From JAJDUF01 sp965238265 (GTDB lineage Bacteria; Chloroflexota; UBA11872; UBA12225; JAJDUF01), in contig OZ250185.1 in assembly GCA_965238265.1 (NCBI GenBank), positions 1,488,001 through 1,552,000 on the forward strand: a stretch of 64,000 nt of DNA, in the 5' to 3' direction. Shown one piece after another: positions 58,972-64,000 of the stretch (position 1 is the stretch's first letter; every line of letters starts with the position of its first letter). Position numbers and translations under genes: made by a program. Below the pieces are notes generated by a model. It had not been told where the DNA came from. It did not search any database and saw nothing but the letters and a program-made list of their open reading frames with translations.

Positions 58972-59263
58972 GCGGCGGCAGCCGGTAAGCAGGGCTAACC
59001 GGTAGGAATATCTACCTGGGGCAGGCGGCGCTACGCTGCACGGGGGGCCTACACGGGTTACTGTGCCCGCCTCCATTCGCACCTGACAGCAGTACACCTT
59101 CTTGTTTCCGGGGCCGATGCCTCCCCGGACTAAAGCAGCCGTTGGTCGCCGTCCCAGGTGCCGGGGCATCCGTATGGTACCCCGATGGGCTATGTTATAC
59201 TCGGCAGCTTAATGAGGCAGCGCAGCCGGCCAGGACCGTGAGTAGGATGGGGAAGAGGCGAAC

Positions 59264-60517
59264 ATGGCGGAAACCAACAGCCGCCGAGTAGTAGTCACCG
59301 GGATGGGGGCGGTTACCCCGCTGGGCTTGGACGTGGCCAGCAGCTGGGAGGGGGTCGTCGCGGGGCGGTCCGCCGTCGTGCCTATCTCTACGTTCGACAC
59401 CACCGGTTACCCGTGCCGGATTGCCGGTGAAGTCAGGGGTTTCGATCCGACTGACTATCTCGATCCAAAGGATGCGCGGCGCACTGATCGCTTCGTGCAG
59501 TTCAGTCTGGTAGCTACCCAGGAAGCCCTGCGCGATGCCGACCTGGAGGTCACGGAAGAACGGGCTGACCTCACGGGCGTCTATATCGGCACCGGCATTG
59601 GCGGTCTGATCACGTTGACCGAGCAAATCAAAGTGCTCGACGAGCGGGGTGTCCGGCGAGTGAGTCCGTTTCTGGTCCCGATGATGATCGCTGATATGGC
59701 CTCGGGCCAGGTCAGCATAGATGTTGGGGCGCGCGGACCGAATATGGGCATTGTGAGTGCCTGCGCCAGTGGGTCACATGCCATCGGAGAAGCCTACGAG
59801 GTGATTCGGCGTGGTGATGCCGAGGCGATGATTGCCGGTGGCACCGAAAGCTCCATCATACCCATTGGCCTCGCCGGCTTCTGCGCTTCCCGGGCGCTCA
59901 CCAGGCAGAACGACGAGCCGGAACGGGCGTCCCGGCCCTTTGACGCCAAGCGCGACGGATTCGTGCCCGCCGAAGGCGCCGGCATCGTCATCCTGGAAAG
60001 CCTCGAACATGCCCGGGCCAGGGGCGCGCAGATCCACGCCGAGCTAGTCGGCTACGGCGCCACTGCCGATGCCTTCCATATCACGCTGCCGGCGAAGGGA
60101 GGCGCCGGAGCGCGTCGTGCGATGGCGATGGCGCTACGCAAGGCCGCCCTCGACGTGTCCGACGTGGACTACATCAACGCCCACGGCACGAGCACCGAGG
60201 CCAACGACCGCTTGGAAACGCACGCTGTCAAGACCTTGTTCGGGGAATATGCGGCCCGGCTCCCGATGAGTTCCACGAAGTCTATGATCGGCCACGCGCT
60301 GGGGGCAGCGGGTGGTATCGAAGCGATCTTCACGATCAAGGCACTGTTGGACGACGTGTTACCACCCACCATCAACTACGAGCATCCGGACCCGGCGTGT
60401 GATCTGAATTATGTCCCCAACGAGGCCCGGCCCGCGCCTGTGGACGTGGCCATGTCCAATAGCTTCGGGTTTGGCGGTCATAACGCCAGTCTCGTCTTCC
60501 GGGCTTATGCCCCCTGA
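59264..60517 (+). CDS. fabF: Beta-ketoacyl-ACP synthase II
   Basis: A 417-residue condensing enzyme of fatty-acid synthesis. The Cys-His-His triad is present: Cys167 (IVSACASGSHAIGEA), His in INAHGTSTEANDRLE and His in MIGHALGAAGG. Other blocks: RRVVVTGMGAVTPLG, GFVPAEGAGIVILE and NSFGFGGHNASLVF. Length is standard for KAS II. It overlaps accB by 11 nt. The ATG at 59264 has GGAAGAGG upstream. A -10-like TATACT at 59196-59201 lies in the leader without a good -35. Confidence 0.95.
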   Translation: MAETNSRRVVVTGMGAVTPLGLDVASSWEGVVAGRSAVVPISTFDTTGYPCRIAGEVRGFDPTDYLDPKDARRTDRFVQFSLVATQEALRDADLEVTEERADLTGVYIGTGIGGLITLTEQIKVLDERGVRRVSPFLVPMMIADMASGQVSIDVGARGPNMGIVSACASGSHAIGEAYEVIRRGDAEAMIAGGTESSIIPIGLAGFCASRALTRQNDEPERASRPFDAKRDGFVPAEGAGIVILESLEHARARGAQIHAELVGYGATADAFHITLPAKGGAGARRAMAMALRKAALDVSDVDYINAHGTSTEANDRLETHAVKTLFGEYAARLPMSSTKSMIGHALGAAGGIEAIFTIKALLDDVLPPTINYEHPDPACDLNYVPNEARPAPVDVAMSNSFGFGGHNASLVFRAYAP

Positions 60518-61010
60518 CACCGCCTCGCCGCTCCCCCAACGTCTCCACTGGCTGCGGGACCTGCTCGCCGCCGTTGAAGCTGCGGACCTTGCGGAGCTGG
60601 AGCTTGGCACCGGCGGGCTGCGCGTGTATGTACGCCGACGGGTGACGACCGTCGCTGCGCCGGCTATCTCCGCGGCGCTCCCCGCCGCTGACAAAGCCGC
60701 TCCCGCTCCCGCTCCCGTTGCCGACCAAGACCTGCTCGCCGTCCGTACCCCACTGACCGGCATGTTCTACGCAGCGCCAGCACTGCAAGACCCGCCGTAT
60801 GTCCGGACCGGTGATCTGGTCGAGGTGGATCAGGTGGTGGCACTGGTAGAAGCGATGAAAGTCTTCAACGAGATTCGCTCCGAGCACCGCGGGGTGGTGG
60901 AGCGCATCGCCGTGCAGAGCGGCCAGCTAGTCCACGCCGACCAGCCGCTCCTCCTGCTGCGGCCGGACGGTGGTGAGCCGGCAAGCATGTCGTCGCCGGC
61001 GCCGATGTAG
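60507..61010 (+). CDS. accB: Biotin carboxyl carrier protein of acetyl-CoA carboxylase
   Basis: A 167-residue BCCP. The C-terminal biotinyl domain shows RTPLTGMFYAAPALQDPPYV, VEVDQVVALVEAMKVFNEIR with the biotin Lys in the EAMKV motif (usually AMKM), and VERIAVQSGQLVHADQPLLL. The N-terminal half holds a short helical region (LHWLRDLLAAVEAADLAELE) and an Ala/Pro linker typical of AccB. The ATG at 60507 overlaps the fabF stop, so the two are translationally coupled, linking malonyl-CoA supply to elongation. accC is not in the window. Confidence 0.93.
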   Translation: MPPDTASPLPQRLHWLRDLLAAVEAADLAELELGTGGLRVYVRRRVTTVAAPAISAALPAADKAAPAPAPVADQDLLAVRTPLTGMFYAAPALQDPPYVRTGDLVEVDQVVALVEAMKVFNEIRSEHRGVVERIAVQSGQLVHADQPLLLLRPDGGEPASMSSPAPM

Positions 61011-61179
61011 GGGCCGGGCGCGCGGGGACGAGCGCCACGCCGCCCGTCATGCCAGCGCAAGCCGGCAATCCGGGCGCAGGAGCTTGGAGGCTCCTCCGGT
61101 ACTCCCGGCGCGCCATACACCGGCGAGCGCCGCACGTGGTATCATTGCCCGGCGCCCGTCCGCTGCTCCGAGGCCCACG

Positions 61180-61980
61180 ATGGCAGCCGTAGCCACGCCC
61201 ATCACGCCCACCATGCGGCCCTACCGCCAGCTGGGCCCGATTGACTACGCTCGCCTCGACTACGATCCCAACAAGCCGGTCCGCAAGCCTGATGCGATGG
61301 AACAAAATCGCCAACTGCGCGAAATCCTTAACCTCCTCGCCGCCCACTTTACCGACTTTGACCGCCGGCCCGACGTCTTCCTCGACTCCAACACCATCCT
61401 CTGCTACGACCGGCGCGACCTCAACGTCCGCGTCTCCCCGGACGTGTACCTGGCCTTCGGCGTGGATGCCCAGGCCATCCGGCCGCGCAAGCTCTATCTG
61501 CCCTGGGAGGTGGGTAAACCGCCGGATTGGGTCCTGGAGGCGGCGTCGTCGAGCACCGGGCCAGAGGACACGGGCCGCAAGCGGCGCATCTATGCGCGAA
61601 TTGGCGTGCCGGAATACTGGCGCTTCGATCCGACCACCGAGGGGCAGTATCACGGAGCGCGGCTGGCCGGGGAGCGGCTGGTCGGCGGGGTGTACCGGCC
61701 GCTGCTGCTGACCACGGAGCCGGACGGCATCCTGAAGGGATACAGTCCGGTGCTGCGGTTGAGCCTATGCTGGGATGATGGGTGGCCGCGGCTCTATGAC
61801 CCGGCGACCGAGAGCTATCTGGAGAGTTGGCAGGAGGTAGCGGCGGCGCGCCAAGCGGAGCGGGCAGCTCGCGAGGCCGCCGAAGCCCAGGTCGCAGTCG
61901 AGCAGGCCGCCCGGCTGGCTGCCGAGGAGCGCATCCGGCAGCTGGAGGCGGAGCTGCGCCGCCGCCAAGCGGCCCGGTAG
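61180..61980 (+). CDS. Uma2-family (DUF820) putative restriction-type nuclease
   Basis: A 266-residue PD-(D/E)XK-fold protein common in Chloroflexi and cyanobacteria. Core motifs: VRVSPDVYLAFGVD (PD), WVLEAASSSTGPEDTGRKRR (E-A-S...D...K) and YARIGVPEYWRFDP (the GVxEYW motif). The C-terminal ~50 residues are a long charged helix (REAAEAQVAVEQAARLAAEE), a frequent coiled-coil tail in this family. Function is unknown; transposase-derived origin has been proposed. The ATG at 61180 lacks a strong ribosome site, and other starts upstream fall in non-homologous sequence. Confidence 0.85.
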   Translation: MAAVATPITPTMRPYRQLGPIDYARLDYDPNKPVRKPDAMEQNRQLREILNLLAAHFTDFDRRPDVFLDSNTILCYDRRDLNVRVSPDVYLAFGVDAQAIRPRKLYLPWEVGKPPDWVLEAASSSTGPEDTGRKRRIYARIGVPEYWRFDPTTEGQYHGARLAGERLVGGVYRPLLLTTEPDGILKGYSPVLRLSLCWDDGWPRLYDPATESYLESWQEVAAARQAERAAREAAEAQVAVEQAARLAAEERIRQLEAELRRRQAAR

Positions 61981-62055
61981 CCTGGGGCCGCTAGGCCCAC
62001 CGGCAGGACAGCGACAAGGCCCCGCCGTGGGCGCGTGGTGGGCCACGGCCAGTGG

Positions 62056-62781
62056 TTAGCGGCTCGCTGCGGCCAACTCGCGCAGCCGCGGGACGTTGCG
62101 GAGTACGAGCCGCCGGCGCCCGATGGCGATGATGTCGTTATTTCTGAAGTTGTCGAGCGCGGTCGTCACCGTCTCGCGGTAGACACCGAGCATATCGGCC
62201 AGGTCTTGGTGGGTCAGGCCGCCGACCGTCGCCGCGGTAGCGGTCTCGCCCTTGCCGTCGCCAGCGAGACGGAGCAGCAACGTGGCGAGCCGCACCGGCA
62301 CGCTGCGGAAGGCGATATCTTCCAGCTGGGTCTCCAGCTCTTGCATCCGTACCGCGACCAGCTCCAGGAGGCGCAGGGCGATCTGTGGCTTACTGCGGAT
62401 CAGCTCATCAACGTCCCGGCGACTCATCACGCAGATCGTGCATGGTTCGGCCGCTTCGGCAAAAGCGTCGTACATGCCCTGGCCGATCATGGACATCTCC
62501 CCGAATACCGTGCCCGGCTCCAGGGTAACGAACACGAGCTTGCGCCCCTCCGCAGACAGGCGATAGAGCTGGACTCGCCCTTCCTTGAGAATGAACAGCA
62601 CCTCACCCGTCTCGCCGGGGAGATAAAACACCCGCCCACGCTCGCACGTGTGCATAGTCGTCTTGCGATCAATTTCGGCAAGCTCGGGTGGAGTGAGGTC
62701 CTGGAAGAGGTCGGTTTTCGAGAGATAGCCAATTTTCGCCGCGGTGCGCTCGGCCCCGGTCAGCGCAGGCGTTGTCGTCAT
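62056..62781 (-). CDS. Crp/Fnr-family transcriptional regulator
   Basis: A 241-residue regulator. The cyclic-nucleotide-binding-like barrel occupies ~20-140 (LPGETGEVLFILKEGRVQLY, LEPGTVFGEMSMIGQGMYDA), then the dimer helix and the HTH_Crp domain (GLTHQDLADMLGVYRETVTT, ALDNFRNNDIIAIGRRRLVL). The conserved Arg-Ser of true cAMP receptors is not present, and there are no N-terminal Fnr cysteines, so the effector is unknown. Divergent from the HEPN-MNT operon with ~100 bp between starts; it could regulate it or itself. Confidence 0.92.
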   Translation of the reverse strand: MTTTPALTGAERTAAKIGYLSKTDLFQDLTPPELAEIDRKTTMHTCERGRVFYLPGETGEVLFILKEGRVQLYRLSAEGRKLVFVTLEPGTVFGEMSMIGQGMYDAFAEAAEPCTICVMSRRDVDELIRSKPQIALRLLELVAVRMQELETQLEDIAFRSVPVRLATLLLRLAGDGKGETATAATVGGLTHQDLADMLGVYRETVTTALDNFRNNDIIAIGRRRLVLRNVPRLRELAAASR

Positions 62782-62884
62782 GCCTCGTTGCTCCTGGGAT
62801 TCTGCTCCAGCGTAGAAACTTCCTCATCATGGTAGCATGGAGTCCCCGGCAGCTACCGGCCCCGGCCGAGGGAGGGCACTACGG

Positions 62885-63307
62885 ATGAAAATCAGCACGG
62901 AGTACCTGGACCGCTGTATCCAGACGCTCGAAAGTGCATTCGAGCTGCTGCAGCAATGCGAGCCGGGCGATTTCACCTATGACATCTACCCCGCGGCCTC
63001 CGTCAAAGAATTCGAGCTTGTCCTGGAGCAAACCGGCAGTCTGCTGAAAAAGCGGATCGCCGGGTACTTCGCCTCCAACCGCGCGGCCGACCGTCTGACC
63101 TTCAAGGACATCTTCCGCCACGCTGCCAAGCACACCCTGATTACCCCGGAGGCCTGCGAGCGCTGGTGTGAGTACCGCGATACCCGCAACGACACAGCGC
63201 ACCGTTACGGTGAAGGCTACGCCGAGGCCACACTGCAGCTGTTGCCGCGCTTCATCCTCGACGCCAAGGCCCTCTCCCTGGTCATAGCGGAGGAATGGGA
63301 TGATTGA
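62885..63307 (+). CDS. HEPN-domain protein (HI0074/HepT-like)
   Basis: A 140-residue helical-bundle protein of the nucleotidyltransferase-substrate-binding group. EYLDRCIQTLESAFELLQQC, VLEQTGSLLKKRIAGYFAS, then CEYRDTRNDTAHRYGEGYAE, which contains the HEPN RNase motif R-X4-H (RNDTAH). In HepT-MntA systems this partner is the toxin and is AMPylated by the nucleotidyltransferase. The ATG at 62885 (CACTACGG upstream) is preferred over 62837. Overlaps the MNT gene by 8 nt. Confidence 0.88.
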   Translation: MKISTEYLDRCIQTLESAFELLQQCEPGDFTYDIYPAASVKEFELVLEQTGSLLKKRIAGYFASNRAADRLTFKDIFRHAAKHTLITPEACERWCEYRDTRNDTAHRYGEGYAEATLQLLPRFILDAKALSLVIAEEWDD

Positions 63308-63650
63308 GCGCCTGGACTTGCAGCCGAGACACCGCAAGCAGATCGAGGCGCTGCTGCGCGAGCATTTGCCGGGCGTTGAAGTGTGGGCCTACGGCAGCCG
63401 TGTCAATGGCAGAAGCCATGGGGGCAGCGACCTTGACCTGGTGTTGCGCGGCCCGGACTTGCAGCGGCTGCCCAGCGGCAAGCTCTACGATCTGGCGGAG
63501 GCCTTTCGGGAATCCAACATTCCCTTTCTCATCGAGGCGCGCGATTGGGCCAGGCTACCGGAGAGCTTCCAACGCGAGATCGAACGGGACTATGTGGTGC
63601 TGGTGAGGGGCATGGAGCAAACGACTGGGAAGGTGCCTGATGCTAACTAA
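63300..63650 (+). CDS. Minimal nucleotidyltransferase (MntA-like antitoxin)
   Basis: A 116-residue MNT protein with the pol-beta core YGSRVNGRSHGGSDLDLVL: the GS...D-X-D triad is intact, so nucleotidyl transfer should be possible. The C-terminal helix region PSGKLYDLAEAFRESNIPFL follows the family. Known partner role: adds AMP to Tyr of the HEPN toxin. Translationally coupled to both the HEPN gene (8-nt overlap) and the next ATPase gene (11-nt overlap), an arrangement tighter than usual for the pair. Confidence 0.9.
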   Translation: MIERLDLQPRHRKQIEALLREHLPGVEVWAYGSRVNGRSHGGSDLDLVLRGPDLQRLPSGKLYDLAEAFRESNIPFLIEARDWARLPESFQREIERDYVVLVRGMEQTTGKVPDAN

Positions 63651-64000
63651 GCTCACCATCCGCCAATTCAAGCGCTTTCGCGATCAGGTCGAGATCGAGT
63701 TGGGCAATCCCGTGGTGTTCATCGGCCCGAACAACTCGGGCAAGACCTCGGCGATGCAAGCGCTAGCACTCTGGGATATCGGCCTCAATCGCTGGAACGA
63801 GAAGCGCTCGGGAAGGAGCACGCCGGAGAAGCGTCCGGGCGTCACCGTCAACCGACGGGACCTCGCCTCCATCCCCGTCCCAAGTACGCGTCTCTTATGG
63901 CATGGACGCCATGTACGCGACGTACAGTTGATCGAAGGTCGCCAGCGGACGAGCAACGTCCGGGTTGATGTCATTGTCAATGGCATCACCCAAGGCAAGG
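63640..64000 (+). CDS. AAA/OLD-like ATPase, N-terminal part (partial)
   Basis: The first 120 residues of a protein cut by the right edge. MLTKLTIRQFKRFRDQVEIE, then the Walker A FIGPNNSGKTSAMQALALW (residues 28-46) match the N-terminal ATPase of OLD/RecF/SMC-like proteins (DUF2813-type). The following NRRDLASIPVPSTRLLWHGR is typical of DUF2813-like phage-defence ATPases. Whether a TOPRIM nuclease or other effector domain follows is out of view. The start overlaps the MNT gene end by 11 nt, so the three are one operon. Confidence 0.85.
   Translation, partial: MLTKLTIRQFKRFRDQVEIELGNPVVFIGPNNSGKTSAMQALALWDIGLNRWNEKRSGRSTPEKRPGVTVNRRDLASIPVPSTRLLWHGRHVRDVQLIEGRQRTSNVRVDVIVNGITQGK

Noticed and set aside
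60970..61179. N-terminal extension of the Uma2 gene.
   Set aside because: The extended frame is Arg/Ala/Ser-rich without homology, overlaps accB, and the conserved domain begins after the ATG at 61180.

Overview
The window is high-GC bacterial chromosome with short operons on both strands, one tRNA, one IS110-type insertion sequence and many short palindromic repeats between genes. There is no rRNA and no CRISPR array. Several traits point to a Chloroflexota-like organism, perhaps near Thermomicrobia: a solute-binding lipoprotein with a Val-Glu-Lys-rich tether, a Bacillus-type LexA box (GAAC-N4-GTTC), and the mix of secreted hypotheticals. This taxonomic call is inference; no marker gene here is decisive.

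Layout. 0-6.8 kb: a CoA-linked catabolic operon (CaiB-type CoA-transferase, SDR, Ltp2-like aldolase, DUF35 partner, acyl-CoA dehydrogenase, MaoC hydratase, orphan nitrile-hydratase alpha-like protein). This set resembles retro-aldol side-chain shortening of steroids or isoprenoids. 6.9-10.3 kb (minus strand): membrane proteins, plsX, and a small Zn-ribbon/[2Fe-2S] reading frame interrupted by two in-frame TGA codons. 10.6-24.5 kb: flavin oxidoreductase, large membrane protein, a 1.5-kb repeat island, a secreted LRR protein, a proteasome-like hydrolase, nicotinamidase, glutaredoxin, HicAB, a sorbosone-dehydrogenase-like lipoprotein, a SAM hydrolase, and a DUF429 gene between 32-bp direct repeats. 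24.6-32.9 kb: guaB, a histidine kinase/response regulator pair, clpS, a membrane-anchored alpha/beta hydrolase, an rRNA methyltransferase and a D-2-hydroxyacid dehydrogenase. 33-36.6 kb: a patch of damaged genes (hsp20 with an amber codon, frameshifted CAP protein, methyltransferase remnant), much of it AT-richer than its surroundings. 36.9-45.2 kb: ECF sigma/anti-sigma pair, IS110, a possible nuclease, and sugar/lipid metabolism (Gfo/Idh/MocA, ceramidase-like, GH4). 45.3-47.1 kb: an AT-richer two-gene DUF488 cassette preceded by a tandem 17-bp repeat. 47.3-53.9 kb: deacetylase-like protein, aldo/keto reductase, sugar-binding proteins and two acetylxylan-esterase-like genes, one lacking its nucleophile. 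54.1-64 kb: tRNA-Gly, DedA, a PP2C-like/beta-propeller membrane protein, lexA with its own box, rplU-rpmA, fabF-accB, Uma2 nuclease, Crp/Fnr regulator, and a HEPN-MNT-ATPase operon cut by the window end.

The strongest unusual signals are: (1) at least nine 55-63 bp hairpin elements with TGAC...GTCA (or TGGC...GCCA) ends whose arms change in a compensating way, several of them inside or at the ends of coding genes; (2) a tandem array of palindromic units at 14.9-15.3 kb with the same compensating-arm behaviour; (3) two candidate defence or toxin-antitoxin loci, the DUF488 pair and HEPN-MNT-ATPase; and (4) a run of genes with in-frame stops or -1 frameshifts, which could be decay or recoding.
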